A stretch of 64,000 nt of DNA from Pseudomonadota bacterium (GCA_021838635.1 JAKCDC010000002.1:1-64000), one strand, 5' to 3'. Counted from the first letter of the stretch, positions 1-9,787 are shown. The notes: generated by a model not told the origin, from the letters alone. A program made the numbers and translations.

Positions 1-588
1 GATCTGTTGCGCTGGGGACTGCCGGGTAATTCGGAGTTCGTGTGGCTGCCGCCGAGCTACCAGTATCAGTCATTGAACGCCGGGCCACAGGGTCCGGCCG
101 AGACCATCCGCGGCTTCGGTCCAACGACCATCGGCATCAAGCACTCACTGGGGTACACCGAACACTGGCAGTGGACGGCCGAGGCGCTGGCCACCTTGCC
201 CTCGGGGAGCAGCACGTTCGGCAGTCACGGGGTGGGCGGAGCGGTCAACGGCATCGTCAGTTACGGCAACGGACCGTTCGGGGTGTCGTTGATGGTCGGG
301 GTCACCTCCCAGACCGAGCCCACCGCGGTGGGCGGGCAGCGCTTCCAGAGTTTCAATCCGGATCTGGTCGTGACTTGGGCGGCGACCTCGCGACTGCAGT
401 TCTATGGCGAGGTCTACGGTCAGTCGCATGCCGGATATGGGTTGGGCTGGGGATCGGATTTCGACGGTGGCCTGCAATATCTGGTCAATCCGAAATTTGA
501 GGTCGACCTGGAAGAGGGCGTACGCCTGCAGGGTCAGCTCGGCGGATTCTCCAACTACACCGGCGTCGGTCTCGGCCTGCTCCTGTAG
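1..588 (+). CDS. Outer-membrane barrel / transporter-like protein (5' partial)
   Basis: The reading frame is open from the first base, so the start lies outside the window; the last 195 residues and the TAG stop are present. The sequence alternates Gly and aromatic residues in short amphipathic stretches (GIKHSLGY, GPFGVSLMVG, GYGLGWGSDFDGGLQY) and ends in GVGLGLLL, the pattern of a C-terminal set of outer-membrane beta strands. The TIGIKH and FEVDLEEGVRLQG stretches recall the Phenol_MetA_deg/transporter family of small barrels. Substrate unknown. Family assignment is from pattern only. Confidence 0.55.
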   Translation, partial: DLLRWGLPGNSEFVWLPPSYQYQSLNAGPQGPAETIRGFGPTTIGIKHSLGYTEHWQWTAEALATLPSGSSTFGSHGVGGAVNGIVSYGNGPFGVSLMVGVTSQTEPTAVGGQRFQSFNPDLVVTWAATSRLQFYGEVYGQSHAGYGLGWGSDFDGGLQYLVNPKFEVDLEEGVRLQGQLGGFSNYTGVGLGLLL

Positions 589-610
589 CCGTCACGGCGC
601 CGGCTGCTCG

Positions 611-958
611 CTAGCGGGGAGGCTTGCCTTCGCTGAAGCGCAGCCAACCCTTGATGATTCGATACAGGTACCAGATCGATCCAGCGGCGAGCACCAGCCA
701 GCCGATGAACACCAGCCACAGTGCGCCACCGAGCACCAGCCACAGCAGCGAGAACCAGAAGGTGCGGATCTGCCACTCGAAATGGGACTCCAGCAGCGAG
801 CCGCGTACCTCCTCGCGTTTCACGTAGTTGACGATGACCGCGGCCACGGCGAGCACCGGGAACAGGAGCGCGCCGGCGTACAGCCCGTAGGTGATGTTGC
901 CGAGGTTGCGGTCGAGCGGTCTGCTCGATCCGTTTTGCCAGCTCGGTTGCATGCTCAT
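611..958 (-). CDS. Small DUF4870-like membrane protein
   Basis: About 115 residues from the MSMQPSW start; an upstream in-frame GTG at 979 is possible. An N-terminal hydrophilic stretch with NLGNITYGLYAGAL is followed by a membrane segment (about residues 27-48), a charged loop (VKREEVRGSLLESHFEWQIRTF) and a second long hydrophobic segment, then a basic tail. The loop with SHFEWQIRTFW is the hallmark of DUF4870-type proteins. Function unknown. It is convergent with the barrel gene and lies downstream of the H+-ATPase on the same strand. Confidence 0.6.
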   Translation of the reverse strand: MSMQPSWQNGSSRPLDRNLGNITYGLYAGALLFPVLAVAAVIVNYVKREEVRGSLLESHFEWQIRTFWFSLLWLVLGGALWLVFIGWLVLAAGSIWYLYRIIKGWLRFSEGKPPR

Positions 959-1016
959 GAGTGCATTCCCCTTCCGCAAGGCATTGACGCGGTGCCGGTC
1001 AGATACGGTATCGCGC

Positions 1017-3401
1017 TCACTGCATCTTCAGGCGCGTCCCGAGCGCCGCTTTCAGGCCGTCAAGCGCAAAGGCCAGCAGGACTGAGGCGCCGAACACGGC
1101 CGCGATCAGAAGCGGTGAGATCGCGCGCATCAGCATCCCGCGGGTAGCCAGCAGGCAGAAGATCAGGATGTCCGCGATCATCGACAGTACGATCCACGCG
1201 CTCGGCCGCGAACTCCAGAGGCGGCGGCGCTCGCGCACGACGTAGAAGAGTGCCTGGCTGGTGAACGACAGCGTCACGCACGCTAGCGTCTGCAACTGTG
1301 CCTGATTCAGCCCGAGCCGGTAGCGGCCGATGGCGATGACCGTTGCGCAGAACACCACGTTGCACAGCGCCAAAGCCGTGCCGAGCAGCGTAATGTTGTT
1401 GACGTGCCAAGCATTCGGCTTCGGCGAGGGGCGCACGTGATCCGTGGTCGCCGACATCGCCAGGAAATCGCCTGTGATCATCAGCAGGGCCATCAGCCGT
1501 GGCGTGAGGATTGCGTGTCTGGTCATGACCAGCCCGACCACGAGCAGCAGCATCTGGCTCAGTTTCTGCGTCAACGAGCGCAAGGTGTAGGTGAGGATGC
1601 GCTGGAAGGTAATGCGCCCTTCGCGGATCGCACTGACGGTTCCGGCAAGGCCGGGCTCGGTCAACACGATTCCGGCCGCCGACTTCGCCACGTCGGTCGC
1701 ACTCGAGACCGCGATGCCCATCTGCGCCTGACGCAGCGCGGGCGCGTCGTTCGCACCGTCGCCGAACATGCCCACCGTGTGCCCGCTCGTCTGCAGCGCG
1801 CGCACGATATGAAACTTGTCCTCGGGAAACACGCCGGCGAACACCGCGTAGTCGTGTGGACGAATACTCGCGGGAATCGCTCCGGGCGGACAGAGCGCGC
1901 CGTCGAGTCCCACTTGCCGCGCGACCACCTGGGCGGTCACCGGAGCATCCCCGGTGACCATGACTGTCTCCACCCCCATGGTACGTAACTCGCCGATCAG
2001 CGCTGCGGCATCGGAACGCGGTGGATCGCTGAGGGCGATCAGCCCGATCATCCGCAGCGCGCCGTCGGCTGGACCTTCGGCGACGGCGAGTACGCGGTAG
2101 CCTTGTGCGGCGAGCGATTCGGCCTCCGTGACGGTCCGTGCCGCGGGGGCGGCGACCGCCTGTAGCGTTGCGAACGCGCCTTTGAGGATCCGGATCGTGT
2201 GTCCGTTGGCGTCGATGGCCGTGGCTTCCGCACGCTTGCGGGCCGGGTCGAAGGGAACGAAGGACACGAGTGGGGTGGTGGGGTCCACCGGCCGCGCCTC
2301 GGCGGCGGCGCGAATCGCTGCGTCTACCGGATCCGCGCCGCCCTCGGAGCTGGCGAGCGCGGCGCGGGCCAGCACTTGCGCCTCCTCGACGTCCGGTGCG
2401 GGCCGTACGGCGGTCACCGCCAGCGTATTCTGTGTGATCGTGCCGGTCTTGTCCGAACACAGCACATCGAGCGTGGCCGCGTCCTCTACCGACGAGAGGC
2501 GAGTGGGCAATACACCGCGCGCGGCGAGCGCACGTGCTCCGAGTGCGCTCGCCAGCGTGAAAGTGGCCGGCAGCGCGACCGGTATGGCCGCGAGGATCGC
2601 TGTGAGCGTGAGCGAAATGACTTCGTGGGTCGGCAGACCGAGCACCGCCGCATAGGCGACCTGTGCGAGGACCACCGCCCCGTTGAAGATGGCCAGGTTG
2701 CGCACCACGCGCAACACGGTGGTCTGCTGCGTGCTCACGCCATGCGCGGTGCGCACCAGTTCGGCCGTGCGCCCGAAGCGCGTGCGCGTTCCGGTGGCGC
2801 TCACCAAGGCGAGCGCCTCTCCTCTGCGCACCAGGGCACCGGCATAGGTATCCCGACCCGGGGTACCCTCCACCGGCAGCGACTCCCCGGTGAGCGTCGA
2901 CTGATCGAGCAGAACCTCACCCTCGAGCAGCCGCACATCGGCCGGAACGATGCCGCCGAGGGATAGCTTGACCAGATCGCCTGGGACCAATGCGGCGGCC
3001 GGCACGCTCTTCCAGGCGCCGTCGCGGCGCACGGAGGCCATCAGCGCAAGGCGGGACTTCAGCGCCTGCAGCGTCGCGCGCGCGCGTGCCTCCTGGACGA
3101 ATCCCAGCACGGCGTTGAACAGCACCAGTACGCCGATCACGAGCGCCTCGACGTACTTGCCGAGCGCCAGCTGCAGGATCACGGCGGCCTCGAGCATCCA
3201 CGGTACGGGCGCCCAGAACTTCGCGAGCAGGCGCCGCCACGGTGCGGTGTCCTGTTCGCTCATGGCGTTCGGACCGTACTGTGCCAGGCGCTGCTGCGCC
3301 TCGAGGCTGCTCAGGCCGTCCACGCCGCTCTGCGGCACCTCGGGGTGCGATCCGCGCGGATCGGGAGCGTGCGCCGGCTCGACAGAGGTAGGTTTCGACA
3401 C
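1017..3401 (-). CDS. P-type H+-ATPase (plasma-membrane proton pump, P3A type)
   Basis: About 794 residues from a GTG start at 3401; an upstream in-frame ATG would add 35 Arg/Ser-rich residues that do not resemble the family. Visible in order: actuator TGES loop (171-174), PVALP in M4 (274-278), phosphorylation motif CSDKTGT with Asp317, hinge MFGDGANDAPAL, then a C-terminal run of membrane helices. Lack of a heavy-metal domain and of the CPx motif excludes copper/zinc pumps, and the sequence reads as the Pma1-like H+ efflux group. It would export protons at ATP cost and oppose cytoplasmic acidification. No clear Shine-Dalgarno at the chosen start. Divergent from the photolyase. Confidence 0.85.
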   Translation of the reverse strand: MSKPTSVEPAHAPDPRGSHPEVPQSGVDGLSSLEAQQRLAQYGPNAMSEQDTAPWRRLLAKFWAPVPWMLEAAVILQLALGKYVEALVIGVLVLFNAVLGFVQEARARATLQALKSRLALMASVRRDGAWKSVPAAALVPGDLVKLSLGGIVPADVRLLEGEVLLDQSTLTGESLPVEGTPGRDTYAGALVRRGEALALVSATGTRTRFGRTAELVRTAHGVSTQQTTVLRVVRNLAIFNGAVVLAQVAYAAVLGLPTHEVISLTLTAILAAIPVALPATFTLASALGARALAARGVLPTRLSSVEDAATLDVLCSDKTGTITQNTLAVTAVRPAPDVEEAQVLARAALASSEGGADPVDAAIRAAAEARPVDPTTPLVSFVPFDPARKRAEATAIDANGHTIRILKGAFATLQAVAAPAARTVTEAESLAAQGYRVLAVAEGPADGALRMIGLIALSDPPRSDAAALIGELRTMGVETVMVTGDAPVTAQVVARQVGLDGALCPPGAIPASIRPHDYAVFAGVFPEDKFHIVRALQTSGHTVGMFGDGANDAPALRQAQMGIAVSSATDVAKSAAGIVLTEPGLAGTVSAIREGRITFQRILTYTLRSLTQKLSQMLLLVVGLVMTRHAILTPRLMALLMITGDFLAMSATTDHVRPSPKPNAWHVNNITLLGTALALCNVVFCATVIAIGRYRLGLNQAQLQTLACVTLSFTSQALFYVVRERRRLWSSRPSAWIVLSMIADILIFCLLATRGMLMRAISPLLIAAVFGASVLLAFALDGLKAALGTRLKMQ

Positions 3402-3568
3402 GATGGACTCGCTGATCGAAGTGGCAAGTGTAGCTGAGATACCATCGGACGGATCAGGGCGGCGGGTGCGGGATGTCACTCGACAGTCCACCGGGTGGCA
3501 TTGCACACTGGGTGCTCAGCGCCGCCGGCTCCGAGCCGCGCCGGCCGGGCAAGTCTCGAGGTCCGTCC

Positions 3569-5053
3569 ATGTCCCAGCAGCGCCGCGGCGCCGATCCAGC
3601 AGCGGGCCCCGTCATCGTCTGGTTCCGCAACGATTTACGGCTCGGCGATAATCCAGCCCTGGCTGCGGCGCTCGCCACGGGCGGCCCCCTCGTTGCGCTG
3701 TACATCCTGGACGAAGCCCTTCCCGGGGGCCGACCGCTCGGCGGTGCGGCACGCTGGTGGCTGCATCACAGCCTTGCGGCGCTCGATGCGGCGCTGCGCA
3801 CGCTCTCGCGGGACGCGCCCCATGGATTGACGCTGTGCGTGCGACGCGGCGCGAGCGCCGCGGTTCTGAGCGAGGTGATTGCAGCGAGCGGCGCGCGGCG
3901 AGTGCTCTGCAACCGTACCTATGATCCGCTCCTCGATGCGCTCGATGAGACCCTGAGCGAGCCCTTGCAGCGCTGTGGCGCGGCGCTGGAGTCCTTCCCC
4001 GGAGCGATGCTTGCCGAGCCTGGGGCGCTGCGAACCGGCAGCGGCGGGCCGTTTCGGGTGTTCACCGCATTCTGGAACCGATTGAGCGCCTTGCCGGTGG
4101 CGCCGCCGCTGCCGGTGCCCCGCAGGCTCAACGGCAGCGCAAGCGCACCGCGCAGCGAGCGGCTCGAGGACTGGGGCCTGCTGCCGAGTTTGCGCTGGGA
4201 CAGCGGCTTTGCGCCGGTGTGGACTCCGGGGGAGAAGGGGGCCCGCCTGCGGTTGCGCGAGTTCCTTGGCCGGCAGTTCGACAGTTACCGCAGTGCCCGC
4301 GACGTGCCCTCGGTCGACGGGACTTCGCGCCTCTCGCCGCATCTGTGCTTCGGGGAGATCAGCGCCCGGCAGATCTGGCATACGGTGCTCAACGCCCCGG
4401 GCGGCGGGCGCGCCGAGCTCGTGGGCAACGGCTTTCTGCGCGAGCTCGGTTGGCGGGAGTTCGCACGCTACACGCTGCACTACTTTCCGAGTCTGCCGCT
4501 GCGACCGCTGCGCCAGGAGTTCGAGGCGTTCGGTTGGCGGGACGATGCTGCGGGGTTCGAGGCTTGGTGCCGAGGGCGTACCGGTTATCCCATCGTCGAT
4601 GCCGGCATGCGTCAGCTCTGGCACACCGGCTGGATGCACAACCGCGTGCGGATGATTGTCGGCTCCTTCCTGGTGAAAGATCTGCTCGTGCCCTGGCAGC
4701 GTGGCGAGACGTGGTTCTGGGACACGCTCGTTGACGCGGACCGTGCGAGCAACGCGCTCAACTGGCAGTGGGTGAGCGGATGCGGAGTTGATGCCGCGCC
4801 GTATTTCCGCATCTTCAATCCCGTTGCGCAGAGTGAGCGCTTCGATCCCGAGGGCGACTACTTGCGCCGGTGGGTGCCTGAGCTGGGTGGGTTGCGGACC
4901 CCGGCGATCCACGCGCCGTGGACCGCCCGGCCGCTCGAACTGGCAGAGGCGGGCGTGCGGCTCGGAGAGACCTACCCGCGGCCCATCCTCGAGCATGACG
5001 AGGCGCGTAAACGCGCGCTCGCACGGTTCGAAGCGCTCCGTCAACGCAGCTGA
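3569..5053 (+). CDS. phrB: Deoxyribodipyrimidine photolyase (class I)
   Basis: 494 residues from the ATG at 3569; an upstream in-frame ATG at 3473 would add a non-conserved, Gly/Pro-rich tail. The N-terminal Rossmann-like antenna domain starts VIVWFRNDLRLGDNPAL. The FAD-binding C-terminal half contains GYPIVDAGMRQLWHTGWMHN, WFWDTLVDADRASNALNWQW and SGCGVDAAPYFRIFNP, the diagnostic photolyase signatures. It repairs UV-induced cyclobutane pyrimidine dimers using light. It is not part of the sigma-factor operon at 22-24 kb, although photolyase genes accompany similar lipid gene sets in other bacteria. Confidence 0.95.
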   Translation: MSQQRRGADPAAGPVIVWFRNDLRLGDNPALAAALATGGPLVALYILDEALPGGRPLGGAARWWLHHSLAALDAALRTLSRDAPHGLTLCVRRGASAAVLSEVIAASGARRVLCNRTYDPLLDALDETLSEPLQRCGAALESFPGAMLAEPGALRTGSGGPFRVFTAFWNRLSALPVAPPLPVPRRLNGSASAPRSERLEDWGLLPSLRWDSGFAPVWTPGEKGARLRLREFLGRQFDSYRSARDVPSVDGTSRLSPHLCFGEISARQIWHTVLNAPGGGRAELVGNGFLRELGWREFARYTLHYFPSLPLRPLRQEFEAFGWRDDAAGFEAWCRGRTGYPIVDAGMRQLWHTGWMHNRVRMIVGSFLVKDLLVPWQRGETWFWDTLVDADRASNALNWQWVSGCGVDAAPYFRIFNPVAQSERFDPEGDYLRRWVPELGGLRTPAIHAPWTARPLELAEAGVRLGETYPRPILEHDEARKRALARFEALRQRS

Positions 5054-5214
5054 TCGGGCACGGGCGCACGGCCCCGGGGCACAGGGAGGTGAGGTATGCA
5101 GGGTAACGCTCGTGTATCGGGGACTGGGCCGCATGCGCCTCGGTCGCTCGCGCCGACAGCAGCCGTAGCGTATGCAGCGTATCCTGTGCGCAATTCATTC
5201 AGAGGATGATGCCG

Positions 5215-6267
5215 ATGGCGGATCTCTCGGCGTCCGCAACCGCCCGCTGGCCGTCCGTTGAGGCCGCGTGGCTGCAGTGGCGCAATCGGTGGCGCCGATG
5301 GCCGCGCGCCGCGGCCGCACTCACCGGGGCGTTCCTCGCGCTCGGGCTGTTGGGACGCATCCGCGCCGTCGAATACCTTCTTGCTCTGGCAGCGCTCTCA
5401 CCGGGATTTGTGGTGACACTGACCGCGATGCTCGCCGGGATTCTCGTGCTGCGCAGCGGCTCGCGCCTGACGAATTACCCCCAATATGACTGGCTCGCCT
5501 CCCTGCCGCGCAACCTGCCGATCGCACTGCGTGCGAGCGCCGGGTCGCTCGCCGTGTTGGCGATCGCCGCGGTCCTGACCGTCGAACTGTCGCTTACGGC
5601 ACTGTGGCCCGCGTGGATCGCGTTGCGATTGATCGGTGGCCTTGCGGCGGGGAGCGCGCTCGGCGTCGCGCTCGCCGCGGTGTTCATGGCTATCAACATG
5701 CGCGTGGGGCGAGGCGGCCGGCGTCAAGCGAACGCCCCGGCGCGTTCGCACTACGCCTCGGGGAGTTCTGCCCGAGGTGATGCGCCGAGGCGCGCCACCT
5801 TGCTGCCGCTCGGCGCCTGGTCGGTTGCGGAGGCGCACTTTCGCGATCGTCCGACGATCCGCGCCCGGAGTCTGATTTTGCTGTTGCTTGCGGTGCCGAT
5901 CGGTGTGTCGGGCGGCACCGTGCTGGCCGCCGCCGCCGCCTGGCTGATCGTGTTGCATCTGATCAATCTGACCCGGGCGCTGCTGCGCACGGCGTTCAAT
6001 GCCGCCCGCTGGCTCGGGCCTACTGCGCCAGGCCTGGTGCGTTTCACCTGGGCTCTTTCGCACCGGGCCCTGGCGGCACAGATGCTCGCCGCCGCGCTGT
6101 TGGTGATTATCGCTGCGGTCACGCACGCACCGTCCGATCTGCGTCTCGCCGAACTGTTTGCGGTGGGCTGGCTCGCAGCGGTCATGGTGGTGGCAGCGGT
6201 GGGTTGTCTGCTCGCGCTGCGCAGCGGGGCGAGCGCGGCCTCGATGCTGCAACGGTGGATACGATGA
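5215..6267 (+). CDS. ABC-2-like membrane protein of an exporter
   Basis: About 350 residues. Three ATGs are possible (5206, 5209, 5215); AGAGG at 5201-5205 is best spaced for 5215. Several hydrophobic segments are visible (near AAALTGAFLALGLLG, GFVVTLTAMLAGILVL, LAVLAIAAVLTVELSLTALW, ILLLLAVPIGVSGGTVLAAAA and the C-terminal AVMVVAAVGCLLAL). The TGA overlaps the ATG of the downstream ABC ATPase by four bases, so the two are translationally coupled and probably form one transporter. I do not recognise a named family; the substrate is unknown. Confidence 0.65.
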   Translation: MADLSASATARWPSVEAAWLQWRNRWRRWPRAAAALTGAFLALGLLGRIRAVEYLLALAALSPGFVVTLTAMLAGILVLRSGSRLTNYPQYDWLASLPRNLPIALRASAGSLAVLAIAAVLTVELSLTALWPAWIALRLIGGLAAGSALGVALAAVFMAINMRVGRGGRRQANAPARSHYASGSSARGDAPRRATLLPLGAWSVAEAHFRDRPTIRARSLILLLLAVPIGVSGGTVLAAAAAWLIVLHLINLTRALLRTAFNAARWLGPTAPGLVRFTWALSHRALAAQMLAAALLVIIAAVTHAPSDLRLAELFAVGWLAAVMVVAAVGCLLALRSGASAASMLQRWIR

Positions 6268-7010
6268 GCACTGCGACGCAGCCCGACCGACCGGCTCTGT
6301 GCATCCGCGGGGTCACGGTCGGGTACCACGCACAAGCGGTGCTGTGCGATATCAGCCTGGAGATCCAGACCGGGGAGTGGTGCGTCGTGCTAGGTCCGAA
6401 TGGCAGCGGCAAATCGACTCTGCTGTACGCGGCCGCCGGGCTGCTCTCCCCGCGCAGTGGGTGCATCGAACTCTCCGGCGTGCCGCTTACTGATGCGCCG
6501 CAAGCGAAGCGGACGCTCGGCTACGGGTGTGCGCCCGAGCATCTGCCGGGATTGCTCACCGGCCGGCAGTGTCTGCAGGTCTACGCGGCGGCCAAGGGGC
6601 TGAGGGAGATCGACCACGACGTGCTCGAGTTGGCCGCGGCACTGGCGCTGAGTGCGCAGCTCGATCGGTATGTGGATACCTATTCGCTCGGCATGCGTCA
6701 GAAGCTCGCGGTACTGCTGGCCTTGATCGGCGCCCCACGCCTGATCGTGCTCGACGAGGCGTTCAATGGTCTGGATCCCGCGAGTGCCACGATCCTGAGA
6801 CATCACCTGCGGCGTCTGGCCGATGAGCGGCGCGCGGCGGTGCTGCTCGCTACGCACGCACTGGAGATCGCCGAGCGCTACGCCGATCGCCTCGTGCTGC
6901 TGCTTGAGGGCCGGATCCGCCAGGTGTGGGACGCTGCGCAGCTCACCGCACAACGTGCCGCCGGCACGCCGCTCGAGGATCTGCTTGCGGCGGCGGCCGG
7001 CGGTTCGTGA
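6264..7010 (+). CDS. ABC transporter ATP-binding protein (CcmA-like)
   Basis: 248 residues. Walker A is GPNGSGKST at about 44-52. The signature region reads YSLGMRQKLAVLLAL, a Q-type variant of LSGGQ as in CcmA/drug-export ATPases. Walker B plus catalytic Glu is LIVLDEAFNGLD, and the switch His lies in LLATHALE. It energises the membrane protein encoded just upstream (ATGA overlap). The CcmA-like fold is typical of exporters of drugs, lipids or peptides; the actual cargo cannot be read from the sequence. Confidence 0.85.
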   Translation: MSTATQPDRPALCIRGVTVGYHAQAVLCDISLEIQTGEWCVVLGPNGSGKSTLLYAAAGLLSPRSGCIELSGVPLTDAPQAKRTLGYGCAPEHLPGLLTGRQCLQVYAAAKGLREIDHDVLELAAALALSAQLDRYVDTYSLGMRQKLAVLLALIGAPRLIVLDEAFNGLDPASATILRHHLRRLADERRAAVLLATHALEIAERYADRLVLLLEGRIRQVWDAAQLTAQRAAGTPLEDLLAAAAGGS

Positions 7011-7020
7011 GGGGTGCGGG

Positions 7021-9360
7021 TCAGCGCCAGGGCCAGGGCTTCAGCGCGAAGTGTTTCGGTGGCGTGTTGCCGGCCAGATAGCGCACAAAGTAATCCCAGC
7101 GGCGGCGAGTGATGTACGGTGTGGCATAGCCGTAACTGTGCCGCACATTCGGTATGGCGATCATGTCGAACGGCCGGTTTGCCTTGATGAGCGCTTCGAC
7201 GACGATCTGGGTGTTCTCCGGCGGCACGTTGTCATCGAGTGTGCCGTAGGTAAGCATCAGATGGCCGCGCAGGTGCTCGGCGAGCAGCTCATTGGCCTGG
7301 TTGTCGTAGTTGGTCGTCCCGTTCGCGTTGCGCTTGAGCAGCCCCTGATAGAGCTCGCCCCAGTCATTTTCGTAGTCCCGGTTGTCCTGGTTGCCGCTCT
7401 CGGCCCAGCCGACTTTGAAGAAATCCGGATAGCGAAACAGCGCATCCGTCGTGGCGTTGCCGCCGCCGGAGTGGCCCCAGATGCCGACCCGGTCAAGATC
7501 GATCCACGGGTAACGCTGTGCGAGCTGACGGATTGCGGCGACCTGGTCCGGCAGAGTGTTGTCGCCCATATCGCCATACCAGTAGCGCTGGAAGTGCCTC
7601 GAGCGGTACGGGGTGCCCATGCCGTCGACCGCGATGACGATGAAGCCGAGTTCTGCCAGGGCCTGATTGTCGTAGTCGGAAGGCTCGAAGCGGAACGTGA
7701 ACACCGAGCCGATCTGCGGTCCGGGATACACGTAGTCGATGATCGGGTATTTCTTGTGCGGATTGAAGTTTGTGGGCTTGAACATCAGCCCGTAGAGTTT
7801 GGTGTGGCCGTTGCGTGCGGTGACAACGATTTGCTGCGGCGCTCGCCAGCCGATGGCGCGCAGCCGCGCGAGGTTCGCCCGTGCGACGGTCGCGATGACT
7901 CGTCCTGTCCCCGCCGAGCGCAGCGTGGTGATCGGGGCGCGCCGCGGGGTCGAGCAGCTGTCGACGAAGTACTTCCCGTCCGGCGACATGCTGATGACAT
8001 TGTCGCAGTCGCGCGGCGTGAGCAGCTTCGGGGCGCCGCCGGCGAGATTGACCTTCCAGAGCTGCTCGTAGTACGGATTGATGCCCGCAATACGGCCGAC
8101 GGCACGGAACCAGACGGTGCCAGTGCGCTGATTCACGTGCAGCACCTGCGTGACATCGCCGCGTCCGGTGGTGACCGGGCGCTCGAGCCGACCGCTCTTT
8201 AGGCTGTAGAGGTCCAGGTTGCCCCAGCCAGTGCGCGAGCTGTACCACATGACCTGGCCGGACTCCGGCAGGTAGCGCCAGTCGACCGCACCGATGCCGC
8301 TCTGGTAGTACTTGGCGGTGCTGTATTCGAATACCGTGCGCACCGCGCCGGTGCGCGCGTTGGCCAGGCGGAACCATTCATGGTGGCGGTTGCGCGAGGT
8401 GCTCACCAGCGCCAGAGACTTGCCGTCCGGGGCCCATTGGAGGTCGTCCCAGTGGCCGTTGTTCTGGCAACTGATGTCATCGCACAGGCTCGAGAGCCGT
8501 TGCTCGGGCGACATCTTCAGCCGGATCACGCGCCCACTGGCCACCTCGATGATCACCGGATCGATCATGAAGACGTGTTTGTCCCCGGGCAGCGGGTACT
8601 TCCACTTCTGCAGCTTCGGATGTCCGATCGCGGCGCTCACCAGGTACATATCGCCGACCTTGCGCTGATCCTGCTGATAGGTGGCGATTTGGCGCGAATC
8701 CGGCGACCAGTTCAGCACTGGGCGCTTTGAGCGCAGCCAGCCGGCATTGTCCGTGGCATAGCCGAAGTTCTTCACCCCGTCGAAGGTCAGCTGGCGCTCC
8801 TTGCCGGTGTGCATGTTGCGCACCCACAGGTTCCAATTGCGGATGAACGCCAGATATTTGCCGTTCGGCGAGAGGATTCCCGGTTCGCGAGGGCGTGGTG
8901 CGGCTGCGCTGCAGTGCCCGACGCCGCCGAGATCGCAGATGAAGCGATTGCCGGCGCGCGTCACCTGCAGGCGGCCGTGCACGATTTTGATGGCGGTGAT
9001 GCCGAGCTTGGTCGGATCGACCGGTTTGCCGATGGCATTGCCGAGCGCGGCGGCGAGCTTGATGCGGTTGAATGCGGCGGCGACCTTGCCGCTGGCCGCA
9101 TCCATGACGCGGTAGTGATTGCCCTGGGCATCATGTGCGATGAACCAGAATCGATCGCCGGCGAGCCAGTGCACGTGCTCGACATCGTCATCGACGAGCG
9201 GTGCGGTGTCGTAGGGCATGAACTGCTCGGCGCGGGCGTAGTCCCGTGCGCTCAGGTGTCGGCCCTGGGCAAGGGCGGCGTGAACGGGTAGGGCGGCGGC
9301 GCACGCGAGCAGGCAGCAGCGATACAGAGCGCGCAAATTCGGATTCAAAAGCGTCCCCAA
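7021..9360 (-). CDS. Secreted S9 family dipeptidyl-peptidase (DPP IV-like)
   Basis: 779 residues. An N-terminal signal peptide (ALYRCCLLACAAALPVHAALAQ) targets the periplasm. A beta-propeller region follows with repeats such as SPNGKYLAFIRNWNLWVRN, LNWSPDSRQIATY and WAPDGKSLALV. The C-terminal alpha/beta-hydrolase domain carries the triad Ser631 (GHSGGG), Asp709/710 (GTLDDNVPPENT) and His741 (NVRHSYGY). DPP IV-type enzymes release N-terminal dipeptides, often Xaa-Pro. The nucleophile elbow has Gly where DPP IV usually has Tyr (GWSYGG), so specificity may differ. Convergent with the ABC exporter genes. Confidence 0.9.
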   Translation of the reverse strand: MGTLLNPNLRALYRCCLLACAAALPVHAALAQGRHLSARDYARAEQFMPYDTAPLVDDDVEHVHWLAGDRFWFIAHDAQGNHYRVMDAASGKVAAAFNRIKLAAALGNAIGKPVDPTKLGITAIKIVHGRLQVTRAGNRFICDLGGVGHCSAAAPRPREPGILSPNGKYLAFIRNWNLWVRNMHTGKERQLTFDGVKNFGYATDNAGWLRSKRPVLNWSPDSRQIATYQQDQRKVGDMYLVSAAIGHPKLQKWKYPLPGDKHVFMIDPVIIEVASGRVIRLKMSPEQRLSSLCDDISCQNNGHWDDLQWAPDGKSLALVSTSRNRHHEWFRLANARTGAVRTVFEYSTAKYYQSGIGAVDWRYLPESGQVMWYSSRTGWGNLDLYSLKSGRLERPVTTGRGDVTQVLHVNQRTGTVWFRAVGRIAGINPYYEQLWKVNLAGGAPKLLTPRDCDNVISMSPDGKYFVDSCSTPRRAPITTLRSAGTGRVIATVARANLARLRAIGWRAPQQIVVTARNGHTKLYGLMFKPTNFNPHKKYPIIDYVYPGPQIGSVFTFRFEPSDYDNQALAELGFIVIAVDGMGTPYRSRHFQRYWYGDMGDNTLPDQVAAIRQLAQRYPWIDLDRVGIWGHSGGGNATTDALFRYPDFFKVGWAESGNQDNRDYENDWGELYQGLLKRNANGTTNYDNQANELLAEHLRGHLMLTYGTLDDNVPPENTQIVVEALIKANRPFDMIAIPNVRHSYGYATPYITRRRWDYFVRYLAGNTPPKHFALKPWPWR

Positions 9361-9439
9361 TACTGACGGCCGCGCCGGTGCGGCTCCTTATCGTGCAGGT
9401 TACGCCACGGCTACCGGCCGGGAAACCCCGCCGGCATGC

Positions 9440-9706
9440 TCAGCGCAGCTGGCTGTCCTTGCTGCCGCGGCGGTTGTAGCCGCTGAATGTTCCTGCCGCC
9501 TCGTCGCGGGCGCGCTGGCAGGCCAGGCACAGGCGCACGCCGGGGACCGCCTGCCGGCGCTCCGGCGGTATCGGCTCGCCGCACTCGGCACACTGCGTCA
9601 GCCCCGGCCCGTTCGCAAGCCGGGCGCGGGCGCGCTCGATCGCATCCGCCACGGTCGCATCAATCTGATCCTGCACGGCGCCATCGCCGGCCCAGCCGGT
9701 GGCCAT
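9440..9706 (-). CDS. ybiI: YbiI-like DksA/TraR zinc-finger protein
   Basis: 88 residues from the MATGWAGD start at 9706, the same length and start as E. coli YbiI; three further upstream residues are possible. Cys39, Cys42, Cys60 and Cys63 form a C-x2-C-x17-C-x2-C zinc site (QCAECGEPIPPERR...VRLCLACQ), and the end GYNRRGSKDSQLR is typical of the YbiI group. DksA/TraR proteins act on RNA polymerase through its secondary channel; the specific role of YbiI is not established. It stands alone, divergent from the marR operon. Confidence 0.9.
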   Translation of the reverse strand: MATGWAGDGAVQDQIDATVADAIERARARLANGPGLTQCAECGEPIPPERRQAVPGVRLCLACQRARDEAAGTFSGYNRRGSKDSQLR

Positions 9707-9787
9707 CGTCTGCACTCCGAATCGTTGCCCGAGGCGCTCATTCTACGCGCGGCGCTGCGGGAGGGGCGGGGTCGGCCTGTTGCGGTA

